In this document: positions 37,437 through 46,900 of the stretch, piece after piece
Layout: each line of letters begins with the position of its first letter
Position numbering within the stretch: position 1 is the stretch's first letter
Source of the DNA: Nocardioides flavus (ex Wang et al. 2016)
GTDB lineage: Bacteria; Actinomycetota; Actinomycetes; Propionibacteriales; Nocardioidaceae
Direction: 5' to 3'
DNA length: 64,000 nt
NCBI RefSeq assembly: GCF_014653115.1
Contig: NZ_BNAD01000002.1
Location: 62,001-126,000, forward strand
The notes under the pieces: model-generated
The model's input: the letters and a program-made list of their open reading frames with translations, nothing else
Told to the model about the DNA's origin: nothing
The model's database searches: none
Position numbers and translations under genes: made by a program

Positions 37437-38312
37437 TCATCTCGACAGCATCCGGTCCAGGGCGGCCTTCACCCGGTCGGCGTCCTCGCGGTACTTCAGC
37501 AGCGCGCCGAGGGTCGCCGCGGCGGAGGCGAGGTCGAGCTCGACCGTCCCGAGGTAGGTGAGGGCGCGCGCCCAGTCGAGGGTCTCGGCGACCCCGGGCG
37601 GCTTGAGCAGGTCGTCGCGCCGGCGCAGCTGCTGGACGAGACCGACCACCTGCCGGGCCAGGGCCTCGCTCACCTCTGGTGCGCGCGAGCGGACGATCTC
37701 GACCTCACGCTCGAGGCCGGGGTGGTCGATCCAGTGGTAGAGGCAGCGGCGCTTGAGCGCGTCGTGGAGCTCGCGCGTGCGGTTGGAGGTGAGCACCACC
37801 AGCGGCGGCTCCGGCGCGGTCACCGTGCCGAACTCGGGGATGGTGACCTGCCAGGTCGACAGCACCTCCAGCAGGAACGCCTCGAACTCGTCGTCGGCCC
37901 GGTCCACCTCGTCCACCAGCAGCACGGCGGGCGCCTGCCGCAGCGCGGCGAGCACGGGCCGCGACAGCAGGAAGCGCTCGTCGTACAGGCTCTTCTCCGC
38001 CTCGTTGGCGTCCACGTCTCCGGCCGCCTCGAGCGCCCGGAGGTGGAGGATCTGGCGGGGGAAGTCCCAATCGTAGAGCGCCTGGCTGGCGTCGATGCCC
38101 TCGTAGCACTGCAGGCGCACGAGCGGCAGGTCGAGGCTCTGGGCGAGCGCCTCGGCGAGCGCGGTCTTTCCGGTGCCGGGCTCGCCCTCGAGCAGCAGCG
38201 GCCGCTGCATCCGCGCGGCCAGGAACACGACGGTCGCCAGCTCGTCGTCGGCGAGGTAGCCGGTGGCCGCGAGCCGGGCAGCCACGTCTGCGGTGGAGTC
38301 CATGCCGTGCAT
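37437..38312 (-). CDS. coxD: CoxD-like AAA+ ATPase (MoxR family)
   Basis: A 291-residue MoxR-type AAA+ ATPase. Walker A is GEPGTGKTALAEAL, Walker B is LLVDEVDRAD, and sensor 1 is VVLTSNRTRELHDALKRRC. MoxR ATPases pair with VWA proteins, here the neighbouring CoxE-like protein, to remodel or load metal into partner enzymes. ATG 38312 is preferred over ATG 38303 because GAGG lies just upstream. Confidence 0.92.
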   Translation of the reverse strand: MHGMDSTADVAARLAATGYLADDELATVVFLAARMQRPLLLEGEPGTGKTALAEALAQSLDLPLVRLQCYEGIDASQALYDWDFPRQILHLRALEAAGDVDANEAEKSLYDERFLLSRPVLAALRQAPAVLLVDEVDRADDEFEAFLLEVLSTWQVTIPEFGTVTAPEPPLVVLTSNRTRELHDALKRRCLYHWIDHPGLEREVEIVRSRAPEVSEALARQVVGLVQQLRRRDDLLKPPGVAETLDWARALTYLGTVELDLASAAATLGALLKYREDADRVKAALDRMLSR

Positions 38313-38374
38313 GTGCCTCAGGCTACGACCCGGCACGTTGGTCGTACGTTGGAGCGGCCGCCGGACCCTGCGGG

Positions 38375-38926
38375 TCAGCGGTGGTCGACGTCGGTCCCGG
38401 TGGCGAGGTCGCCGCACTCGACCAGCTCCACGTCGTGGGTCGCGAGGTAGTCGCGCGCCCCCCGGTCGCCGGTCGCCGACGCCAGCACGCCCGCCCAGTG
38501 GTCGCGACCGATGAGCACCGGGTGCCCCGGCACCCCGTCGTACGCCGCGCGCGCGAGGACGTCCCGCCCGGTCGCCGCGTCGAGCACCCGGCCCACGACG
38601 GCCGCGTCGACGTCGGGCAGGTCGACCAGCGAGACGAGCACGGCGTCGTGGTCGGTCCGGGACAGCGCCTCGAGCCCCGAGCGCAACGAGGCGCCCATCC
38701 CCTCGGCCCAGTCGTTGCACCGGATCCGCGAGACCGACATCGGAAGCAGGGCGGACGCCCGCGCGGCCTCGGCACCCACCACCACCACGATCTCGGCGCA
38801 CGGGCGCAGCGCCTGCACCGACCGCAGCAGCCACGAGGTGCCGTCGTCGTCGAGGGCCAGCGCCTTGGGACCGCCGAACCTCTCGCCCGCGCCCGCGGCG
38901 AGCAGCATGCCGACGACGGAGATCAC
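38375..38926 (-). CDS. MobA/MocA-like molybdenum cofactor nucleotidyltransferase
   Basis: A 183-residue NTP transferase. The signature MLLAAGAGERFGGPKAL binds nucleotide; VSLVDLPDVD supplies the metal-binding Asp, and PGHPVLIGRDHW matches MocA/MobA. Within a cox accessory operon it most likely makes molybdopterin cytosine dinucleotide, the form used by CO dehydrogenase-type enzymes. GTG 38926 gives VISVVGMLLAAG; an internal ATG would still keep the signature. It is the first gene of the mobA-coxD-coxE-xdhC run. Confidence 0.87.
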   Translation of the reverse strand: MISVVGMLLAAGAGERFGGPKALALDDDGTSWLLRSVQALRPCAEIVVVVGAEAARASALLPMSVSRIRCNDWAEGMGASLRSGLEALSRTDHDAVLVSLVDLPDVDAAVVGRVLDAATGRDVLARAAYDGVPGHPVLIGRDHWAGVLASATGDRGARDYLATHDVELVECGDLATGTDVDHR

Positions 38927-38961
38927 TCGGGCAGCATCGCACGACCCGGGCTCGCACGGAC

Positions 38962-38975
38962 GGGACCTTGGGCCC
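38962..38975. promoter_or_regulatory. DosR/DevR-like box upstream of dsbA
   Basis: GGGACCTTGGGCCC fits GGGACYTTNGNCCC, the core of the mycobacterial dormancy regulator site as I remember it. It lies 90 bp before the DsbA start. G+C-rich matches arise by chance more often here, so confidence is moderate. Confidence 0.35.
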
Positions 38976-39064
38976 GCGACGTCGGGCCGTTGGGCCGCGG
39001 CGGGCCCGGTGCGCAGCTTGCAGTCTGGCGACAGACGATCGCCACCTCGACGCAAGGAAACCGC

Positions 39065-39784
39065 ATGAGCACCCGCACCCGGTCGACGCGCCCGTCGGAC
39101 AGCCGCTACCGCGTGGCCCGGCGGGTCGGCATCGGCGTCCTCGTCGCCCTGGTCGTAGCCGTCATCGCCGTCGTGGTCCGCGACCCCGCCACGACCGACC
39201 CGGCTCCCCGCGCGGGCGACGGCGAGGTCGTCGCGCCCAGCGGGCTCGGCCCGGAGGGCTCGATCTCCATCGGGGACGGGCCGGTGACCGTCACGGTCTA
39301 CTTCGACTACCTGTGCCCGGCCTGCGGCGCCTTCGAGGAGGCCAACGGCGGGACCCTCGACCAGCTGCTCCAGACCGACGACGTCACCGTCGACCTCCGG
39401 CCCATCTCCTTCCTGGACGAGCTGTCCGAAGGCACCGAGTACTCCACCCGCTCCGCCAACGCCCTGGCGACGGTGGTGGACGCCGACCCGGACCACGCCT
39501 GGCCGTTCCACCGCGCGCTGTACGCGCACCAGCCCGCCGAGGGAGCCGAGGGACTGACCGACGACCAGCTCGCGAGCATCGCCCGCGACGTCGGGGTGCC
39601 GTCGGAGGTGGCGGCGCTGTTCGCGGAGGGCCGCCACGAGGCGTGGATCGCCCAGCAGACCACTCGGGCCTTCGACAGCGGCGTCACCGGGACGCCCACG
39701 ATCCTCATCGACGGCAAGCCGTTCACGGGTGACCCCTACGAGCCCGGCTCGCTGGCGTCCGTCGTCGGGCAGGCGGCCCCGTGA
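39065..39784 (+). CDS. DsbA-like membrane-anchored thioredoxin-fold oxidoreductase
   Basis: A 239-residue DsbA/thioredoxin_4 family protein anchored by one N-terminal helix (about 21-38, VGIGVLVALVVAVIAVVV), so the catalytic domain faces the cell exterior. The active site is C84-P-A-C87 (YLCPACGAF), and the cis-Pro loop is VTGTPTILIDG. AAGGAAA precedes ATG 39065. It is coupled by a 4-nt overlap to a VKOR gene, whose product should reoxidise it. Confidence 0.93.
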   Translation: MSTRTRSTRPSDSRYRVARRVGIGVLVALVVAVIAVVVRDPATTDPAPRAGDGEVVAPSGLGPEGSISIGDGPVTVTVYFDYLCPACGAFEEANGGTLDQLLQTDDVTVDLRPISFLDELSEGTEYSTRSANALATVVDADPDHAWPFHRALYAHQPAEGAEGLTDDQLASIARDVGVPSEVAALFAEGRHEAWIAQQTTRAFDSGVTGTPTILIDGKPFTGDPYEPGSLASVVGQAAP

Positions 39785-40428
39785 CCCTCCAGGCAGCCCG
39801 CCGGGGCACGACCGGCGCGCGGCCCGTCCGGGGAGCCGACCGGTCACGGGTCCGCGGCGCGTGGTTCGCGATGCTGCTCTGGTCGGCGGCGAGCCTCACC
39901 GCCTCCTTCGTGCTGGCGGCTGAGGCGGTCACCCTCGCCGCGGAGCCCGAGGCCGTCTTCGGGTGCGACATCAACGCGGTCGTCAGCTGCGGCACGGTCG
40001 GCAGCTCCTGGCAGGCGTCCGTCTTCGGCTTCCCCAACGCGTTCCTCGGCCTGGTCAGCGAGCCCGTCGTGCTGACCCTCGCCGCGGCCGGCCTCTCCGG
40101 CCTACGGCTCCCGCGCTGGATGATGCTGACCGCGCAGGTGGGCTACACCCTCGGGCTCGGGCTGGCCTACTGGCTGCTCCACCAGGCGATCTTCGCCATC
40201 GGCGCCGTGTGCCCGTGGTGCCTGCTGGTGACCGTGGCCACGACGTTCGTCTTCGTCGAGATGACCCGGATCAACGTGTTGGAGCGGAACCTGCCCCTGC
40301 CGCGGGCGGCGCAACGGTTCCTCGAGGAGGTCGTACGGCACCGGCTCGACCTGCTGGCGACCGCGGTGTGGCTGGCCGGGATCCTCCTGCTGCTCGTCAC
40401 GCGGTACGGCAGCGTGCTCCTCGGCTGA
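39781..40428 (+). CDS. Vitamin K epoxide reductase (VKOR) family protein
   Basis: A 215-residue membrane protein with four to five helices. It has the loop cysteines in FGCDINAVVSCGTVGSS, the signature SVFGFPNAFLGL, and the CxxC active site AVCPWCLLV. Actinobacterial VKOR replaces DsbB, reoxidising DsbA-like proteins and passing electrons to menaquinone. GTG 39781 overlaps the dsbA-like stop. Its last 32 bp overlap the convergent CBS-domain gene. Confidence 0.93.
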   Translation: MTLQAARRGTTGARPVRGADRSRVRGAWFAMLLWSAASLTASFVLAAEAVTLAAEPEAVFGCDINAVVSCGTVGSSWQASVFGFPNAFLGLVSEPVVLTLAAAGLSGLRLPRWMMLTAQVGYTLGLGLAYWLLHQAIFAIGAVCPWCLLVTVATTFVFVEMTRINVLERNLPLPRAAQRFLEEVVRHRLDLLATAVWLAGILLLLVTRYGSVLLG

Positions 40429-40828
40429 GCTGGTCGGCGGCCAGTGCGCGGGAGGCGACGTCGGCGTCGGAGCAGAAGCCTGCGCCGGATCGTTTGAGGC
40501 AGAGCAGACCGAGGAGCGTCAGCTCCGCGTCGACGACGGCCAGCCGGCGCAGGCCGGTGTGGACGAGGGCGTCCCGGAGCGGGTCGGCGGGGACGTCCGG
40601 GGCCGTGGTCCGCCCGACCAGCGTCGACCACGTGAGGGCCGGACTGTCCCCCGCCGCGGTCGCCGGCAGGTCCGTACGGGTCAGCGTCCCCCGCAGGGTC
40701 CTGCCCTCGGTGAGGAGCAGGAGATGGACGTGGCTGTCCGCCAGCGCCGACCTGGCCTCCTCGACCGACGCCCGCGCCGGCAGGGTCTTCGGCGAGGTGA
40801 TCATCTGGTCGCGGACCAGTGTGGTCAC
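40397..40828 (-). CDS. CBS-domain protein in the nar operon
   Basis: A 143-residue protein with two CBS motifs (about 8-60 and 68-120): MITSPKTLPARASVEEARSAL and DPLRDALVHTGLRRLAVVDAE. CBS pairs usually sense adenine nucleotides. After the second motif comes LLCLKRSGAGFCSDADV, which has two cysteines and is unlike a simple CBS. GTG 40828 overlaps the narI stop by 4 nt, so it is translationally coupled to nitrate reductase. Its function is unknown. Confidence 0.8.
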   Translation of the reverse strand: MTTLVRDQMITSPKTLPARASVEEARSALADSHVHLLLLTEGRTLRGTLTRTDLPATAAGDSPALTWSTLVGRTTAPDVPADPLRDALVHTGLRRLAVVDAELTLLGLLCLKRSGAGFCSDADVASRALAADQLSRGARCRTA

Positions 40829-41556
40829 CGCGGCACCTGGTCCCAGCCCCGGCGCGGCGCGGCGTTGCCGAGGGGACGGTCATCGCGCGAGCGGTAGACG
40901 ACGTAGGGGCGGGTGAGGTAGCCGAGCGGCGCGGAGAAGACGTGCACCAGCCGGGTGAACGGCCAGAGCGCGAACAGCGCGAACGCGACGAGGGCGTGCA
41001 GCTGGAAGCCGATCGGGGCCGCGGCCATCAGGTCGGCGTCGGGCTGGAAGGCGAGGAACGAGCGATACCAGACCGACACGCCCTCACGGTAGTTGTACTC
41101 CCCGCCCAGGGTGAAGATCGACCCGGCGATGGTGTTCCACATGCCCAGCAGTATCGCCGCGGCGAGGAAGGCGTACATCACCTTGTCCATCACCGTCGTG
41201 GCGGAGAAGACGGGGCCGACCGTACGGCGGCGGTAGATCAGGATGACCATGCCGACCACCGCCGCGATCCCCGCCGCGAGGCCGCCACCGACGGCGAGGT
41301 AGTGGTAGAGGTGGTCGTCGACCCCGACGGCGTCGGTCCACGAGCGCGGCACGAGCAGCCCGACCACGTGCCCGCCCACCACGCCGAGCATGCCGAAGTG
41401 GAACAGCGGCGAGCCGAGCCGGAGCAGCCGGTCCTCGTAGAGCTGGGAGGACCGCGTGGTCCAGCCGAACTTGTCGTAGCGGTAGCGCCACACGTGCCCG
41501 ACGACGAACACCGCGAGGCACAGGTAGGGGACGATGACCCACAGGAAGACGTTCAT
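40825..41556 (-). CDS. narI: Respiratory nitrate reductase gamma subunit (cytochrome b)
   Basis: A 243-residue integral membrane cytochrome with five helices that oxidises quinol and passes electrons to NarH. Heme-ligand histidines are visible as H53 and H63 in the N-terminal helices and H187 and H205 in the C-terminal ones, the last two numbered as in E. coli. AGGAG precedes ATG 41556, which overlaps the narJ stop by 4 nt. The basic tail RSRDDRPLGNAAPRRGW is cytoplasmic. Confidence 0.96.
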   Translation of the reverse strand: MNVFLWVIVPYLCLAVFVVGHVWRYRYDKFGWTTRSSQLYEDRLLRLGSPLFHFGMLGVVGGHVVGLLVPRSWTDAVGVDDHLYHYLAVGGGLAAGIAAVVGMVILIYRRRTVGPVFSATTVMDKVMYAFLAAAILLGMWNTIAGSIFTLGGEYNYREGVSVWYRSFLAFQPDADLMAAAPIGFQLHALVAFALFALWPFTRLVHVFSAPLGYLTRPYVVYRSRDDRPLGNAAPRRGWDQVPR

Positions 41557-42254
41557 CGGGGTGCTCCTACGGGGATGGCGGCGGACGAGATGAGGGCGGG
41601 ACCGGAGGCGAGGGCCGGGTCGGCGGCGTAGCCCGCGAGGCCGACCTCCTCGGCTGGCGGACCCTGCTCGACGAGACGGCGCACGGCGTCGGCCTCGGCC
41701 CCGGCGAGCTCGGGCAGGGTGTCGCACAGGGCCACCAGCGCGGCGGCCCACGGGGAGCCGGTGGAGCCGTCGTCGTTGCGCCAGCCGGTGAGCGCGAGGC
41801 GCAGCATCTCCACCCCCGCCCGGTGGTCGAGGAGCAGCGACCGCGCGATGTCGGCGTCGACGGTCGCGCCGAACTGCAGCACTGCGCAGAGGTGGTCGGG
41901 CAGCTCGCCGAGGCTGTCGTCCCACTCGACCCCGCCCCGGCGGTAGGCGTCCTTGAACTCCACGAGCGCCGCGCCCCGCCGACGGGTGTCCCCGAAGGCG
42001 AAGTAGGTCAGGTAGAGCGCGCACTTCCTCGTGTGGTCGAACGTCGCGACGTAGTCCTGCTGGAGCCGCGCGAGGGGCGTGTGCCGCAGGTGGTCGAGCA
42101 GCGGGGCGAGGTGCGGGTGGCCGGGCACGAGCGCGGCGAGGTCGTCGAGCGAGGCGAGCAGCTCCTCGGTCGGGTAGTCGAGCAGGGCCGAGCAGACCGC
42201 CCAGGTCCGTACGACCTGCGGGTCGGGCCCGGCCTGGCGGCGGCGGAGCCTCAT
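41553..42254 (-). CDS. narJ: Nitrate reductase molybdenum cofactor assembly chaperone
   Basis: A 233-residue NarJ/TorD-family chaperone that keeps NarG competent for cofactor insertion before membrane docking. Family features are ALLDYPTEELLASLDDL, the QQDYVATFDHTRKCALYLTYFAFGDTRRRG segment and EWDDSLGELPDHL. It overlaps both narH and narI by 4 nt. Confidence 0.94.
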   Translation of the reverse strand: MRLRRRQAGPDPQVVRTWAVCSALLDYPTEELLASLDDLAALVPGHPHLAPLLDHLRHTPLARLQQDYVATFDHTRKCALYLTYFAFGDTRRRGAALVEFKDAYRRGGVEWDDSLGELPDHLCAVLQFGATVDADIARSLLLDHRAGVEMLRLALTGWRNDDGSTGSPWAAALVALCDTLPELAGAEADAVRRLVEQGPPAEEVGLAGYAADPALASGPALISSAAIPVGAPR

Positions 42255-43906
42255 GCGGCGCCCCCGTCGTTGCGCGGCGGGAAGAGCCCGTCCGGGGTGC
42301 CCTTGCCGTCCCAGTTGAGGAGGTTCACCCGCGAGGACTTGTCGTCCGGCGCCGCGAGCGTGTCGGAGGTCTGGCGGTCCTGCAGCATCCGGAAGTTCTC
42401 GACCGCGACGGGCGTCGGGTATCCCGACCCCTCGCCGAAGAGGTCCTGCTGGCCGCCGCCGTACTCGCTGACCGGGCACTCGGTGGCGAGCTCCTCGAGG
42501 GCGTGCGCCTGCTCGGCGTGGGCCGGCGGGATGACGTAGCGCTCGGAGTACTTCGCGATCGCGAGCAGGCGGAACATCTCGTACATCTGCTCCCCCGTCA
42601 TCCCCACGGCTGCCGGGATCGACTCGTCGGGATCGCGACCGAGGTTGATGTCGCGCATGTAGGAGCGCATCGCGGCGAGCTTCTTGAGCACCCGGTCGAC
42701 GGGCACCGTGTCGCCGGCGGTGAAGAGGTTGGCGAGGTACTCGACCGGGATGCGCAGCGTGTCGATCGCCGCGAACAGGTTGCCCCGGTCCTCCGCGTCC
42801 TCACCCGTGTCGCGGACGACGTCGACGACCGGCGACAGCGGCGGGATGTACCAGACCATCGGCATCGTCCGGTACTCCGGGTGCAGTGGCAGAGCGACCT
42901 CGTAGCGGTTGATCAGCGCCCACACCGGGGACTTCCTCGCCGCCTCCACCCAGTCACCCGGGATCCCGGCCTGCTCGGCCGCCCGCTGGACCTCGGGGTC
43001 CTCGGGGTCGAGGAAGCACGCGCGCTGGGCGTCGTACAGCGCGTGCTCGTCCTCGATGCTCGCCGCCTCGAGGACCTTGTCGGCGTCGTAGAGCACCAGG
43101 CCGATGTAGCGCAGGCGACCCACGCAGGTCTCCGAGCAGACCGTCGGGATGCCGACCTCTACGCGCGGGTAGCAGAAGGTGCACTTCTCGGCCTTGCCGG
43201 TCTTGTGGTTGAAGTAGACCTTCTTGTACGGGCAGCCCGAGACGCACATCCGCCAGCCGCGGCAGCGGTCCTGGTCGACGAGGACGATGCCGTCCTCCTC
43301 GCGCTTGTAGATCGCACCGCTCGGGCACGAGGCCGCGCACGAGGGGTTGAGGCAGTGCTCGCAGATGCGCGGCAGGTAGAACATGAAGGTCTGCTCGAAC
43401 TCGAGCCTCACCTTGTCCTCGATGCCCTTGAGCATCACGTCGCGCGCGGCGTGCTCCTGCGAGCCACCGAGGTCGTCGTCCCAGTTGGCCGACCACTCGA
43501 CGTTCATGTCCTCGCCCGAGATCAGGCTCTTGGGCCGCGCCACCGGGAAGGTGTCGGTCTGCGGCGAGCTCGTCAGCGTCTCGTAGTCGTAGGTCCACGG
43601 CTCGTAGTAGTCGTCGATCGAGGGCAGCTTGGGGTTGGAGAAGATGCTCAACAGCTTCTTGACCCGTCCGCCCGCCCGGAGCGCGAGGCGACCGTTGGGC
43701 TTGCGGACCCAGCCGCCCTGCCACTCGTCCTGGTCCTCGTACGTCCGGGGGTAGCCCAGGCCCGGCCGGGTCTCGACGTTGTTGAACCAGACGTACTCGG
43801 TGCCGGCGCGGTTGGTCCACGCCTGCTTGCAGGTCACCGAGCAGGTGTGGCACCCGATGCACTTGTCGAGGTTCATGACCATCGCCATCTGGGCCATCAC
43901 GCGCAT
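42251..43906 (-). CDS. narH: Respiratory nitrate reductase beta subunit
   Basis: A 551-residue iron-sulfur subunit that carries four clusters between NarI and NarG. Cysteine groups include C16, C19, C22 and C26 (CIGCHTCSVTCK), CEHCLNPSCAASCPSG, CRGWRMCVSGCP (the Trp replaces a Cys, giving the [3Fe-4S] cluster), and CTFCYPRVEVGIPTVCSETC. The length is slightly above the E. coli protein. It starts one base after the narG stop and overlaps narJ by 4 nt. Confidence 0.97.
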   Translation of the reverse strand: MRVMAQMAMVMNLDKCIGCHTCSVTCKQAWTNRAGTEYVWFNNVETRPGLGYPRTYEDQDEWQGGWVRKPNGRLALRAGGRVKKLLSIFSNPKLPSIDDYYEPWTYDYETLTSSPQTDTFPVARPKSLISGEDMNVEWSANWDDDLGGSQEHAARDVMLKGIEDKVRLEFEQTFMFYLPRICEHCLNPSCAASCPSGAIYKREEDGIVLVDQDRCRGWRMCVSGCPYKKVYFNHKTGKAEKCTFCYPRVEVGIPTVCSETCVGRLRYIGLVLYDADKVLEAASIEDEHALYDAQRACFLDPEDPEVQRAAEQAGIPGDWVEAARKSPVWALINRYEVALPLHPEYRTMPMVWYIPPLSPVVDVVRDTGEDAEDRGNLFAAIDTLRIPVEYLANLFTAGDTVPVDRVLKKLAAMRSYMRDINLGRDPDESIPAAVGMTGEQMYEMFRLLAIAKYSERYVIPPAHAEQAHALEELATECPVSEYGGGQQDLFGEGSGYPTPVAVENFRMLQDRQTSDTLAAPDDKSSRVNLLNWDGKGTPDGLFPPRNDGGAA

Positions 43907-43907
43907 G

Positions 43908-46900
43908 TCAGTACTCCACCTTCGCGGTCCGCTTGCGGATCATCGTGACCTCGTCGCGGTTGTTGCCGATCGGGCCGATGTAGTTGAAGAAGTAGGCCAG
44001 CTGGGCATAGCCGCCGACGATGTGGTTGGGCTTGAGCAGCACCCGGGTGAGGCTGTTGTGGATGCCGCCGCGCTTGCCGTCCCGCTCGGTGAGGGGGACG
44101 TCGATGAGCCGGTCCTGCGCGTGGTGCATGTAGACCGTGCCCTCGGGCATCCGGTGGCTCACTATCGCCCGGGCGGCGACGACGCCGTTGCGGTTGACCA
44201 TCTCGATCCAGTCGTTGTCCTTGATCCCGATCTTGGCCGCGTCGCGGTCCGAGACCCACACCGACTGGCCACCGCGCGAGAGCGACAGCATGAACAGGTT
44301 GTCCTGGTACTCGGAGTGGATCGACCACTTGTTGTGCGGGGTCAGGTAGCGCACCGAGACACCGAGCTCGTTCACCTCGCCGATCGGGGTCTCGCCGAAC
44401 AGCGCGGTCATGTCGAGGGGCGGACGGTAGACCGGCAGCATCTCGCCCATCCCGAGGAACCAGTCGTGGTCGACGTAGAACTGCTGGCGACCGGTCAGGG
44501 TGTGGAAGGGCTTCTTGCGCTCGATGTTGATGGTGAACGGGCTGTAGCGACGCCCGCCCGACTCCGAGCCCGACCACTCCGGCGAGGTGATCACCGGCAC
44601 CGGCGCGACCTGGGTGTCGGCGAAGGTGATCTGCTTGCCCTCGTGCTCGGCCGCGAGGTCGTGCAGGGGCATCCCCGTGCGCTCCTCGAGGAAGCGGAAG
44701 CCCTGGGTGGCGAGGTGGCCGTTGGAGACCCCGGCCAGGTGCAGGATCGCGTCGGCCATCTGGACGTCGGTCTCGACCCTGGGCTGGCCGTCGCCCGCGC
44801 CGCCGTGGACCACGCCGTTGCGCTGGCGCAGGATCTCGACCTCGCGCTTCACGTCGTAGGCGACGCCCTTGGTGAGCATCCCGACCTTCTCCATCAGCGG
44901 GCCGATCGAGGTCATCTTGTCGAAGATCGCGGTGTAGTCGCGCTCGGCCACGGCGATGACCGGCATGGTCCTCCCGGGCACCGGGTCGACCTCGCCGGTC
45001 TTCCAGTCCCTGACCACGCCGTGCTCGGTGGCCATCGCCTCCGGCGTGTCGTGCCACAGCGGCTTGGCGATGACGTCCTTGCGCGTGCCGAGGTGGTCCA
45101 CGGCCAGCTCGGAGAACTTCTTCGCGATCACCTTCCAGGTGTCCCAGTCCGACTTGGTCTGCCACGGCGGCGCGATCGCGGGGTTGAACGAGTGCACGAA
45201 CGGGTGCATGTCGGTGGTCGACAGGTCGTGCTTCTCGTACCAGGTCGCGGCCGGCAGCACGACGTCGCTGAAGATCGTCGACGACGTCATCCGGAAGTCG
45301 ATGGTGGTCAGCAGGTCGAGCCGGCCCTCGGCCGCCTTGTCGGCCCACACGATGTCGCGGGGCCGCTTGTCGGGCGGCGCCTCGGTCGCCGTGGCGGCGG
45401 AGTCGGTGCCGAGCAGGTGGCGCAGGAAGTACTCGTTGCCCTTGGCGGAGGAGCCGAGCAGGTTGGAGCGCCACAGCGACAGCACGCGCGGGTGGTTGTC
45501 CTCGTGCTCGGGGTCCTCCACCGCGAAGCGGAGGCTGCCCTCCTTGAGCTGCTGGGCGACGTACGCCGGCGCGTCCATGCCGGCCGCGTCGGCGTCGTCG
45601 GCGAGCTGGAGGCTGCTGCGGTCGAACGTGGGGTACGACGGGGACCACCCGAGCCGGACCGACTGGGCGAGCAGGTCCATCATGGTCCTCCCGGCGAAGA
45701 CCCCCGTGCCGGAGTCGAGGTCGTCGGCGCTGAAGCCGTCGTAGCGGTACTGGCTGGTGTTGACGTACCAGTAGGCGGTCTGGTTCATGTGGCGCGGCGG
45801 GCGGTGCCAGTCCAGCGCGAACGCCATGTGCTGGAAGCCCATGATCGGGCGGATCTTCTCCTGCCCGACGTAGTGCGCCCAGCCGCCGCCGTTGCGGCCC
45901 TGGGTGCCGGTGATCGTGGTGAGCAGGAGGATGGCGCGGTAGATCTGGTCGGAGTGGAACCAGTGGTTGACGCCCGCGCCGAGCAGGATCATCCCGCGGC
46001 CCTCGGTGTCGATCGCGTTCTGCGCCCACTCGCGGGCCAGCCGCACCACCTGCTGGGCCGGGACCCCGGTGTGCTGCTCCTGCCAGGCCGGCGTGGCCGG
46101 GACGGCGGGGTCGTCGTAGCCGTGCGGGTCGGACTCGCCCGTGCGCGGCCAGGTGCCGGGCAGGCCTGCGCGAGCGACGCCGTACTGGGCGAGCAGGAGG
46201 TCGAGCACGGTCGTCACCACGCGCTCGCCCACGCGCGCGACCGGGACGCCGCGGCGCTCGTGCACGACCTTGCCGCCGGGCGCGTCGAAGCGAGGCAGCT
46301 CGACCTCGACCGACTCCCGGGCGCCGCCCTGGTGGTCGACGTACATGCTGAGGGCGGGATCGATGTCACCGAGCTCGAGGTTCCACCGGCCCTTCCCCTC
46401 CTCGCCGAAGCGGTCGCCGATCGAGCCGTGCGGGATCCGGACCTCGCCCGTGGCGGCGTCGATGACGGCGGGCTTCCACATCGCGTTCTCGCTGGTCCCG
46501 CCGAGGTCGCCCTCGACGAGGAACTTGCCCGGACGCCAGGCGCCGTCGGCCCCCGGCTCGAGGCACACGAGGTGGGACAGGTCGGTGAACTGCTTGTTGT
46601 AGGCCTCGAAGAATGGGGTGCGCGCGTCGGCGAAGAACTCCTTGAGCACGACGTGCCCCATCGCCATCGCGAGCGCCCCGTCGGTGCCGGGGGCGGGGCT
46701 GACCCACTCGTCGGCGAACTTCACGCTCTCGGCGTAGTCGGGCGCGACCGCCACGACCTTCTGCCCGCGGTAGCGCGCCTCGGTCATCCAGTGGGCGTCG
46801 GGGGTGCGGGTCATCGGGACGTTGGAGCCCCACATCATCAGGTAGGCGGCGTCCCACCAGTCGCCGGACTCCGGCACGTCCGTCTGGTCGCCGAACATCT

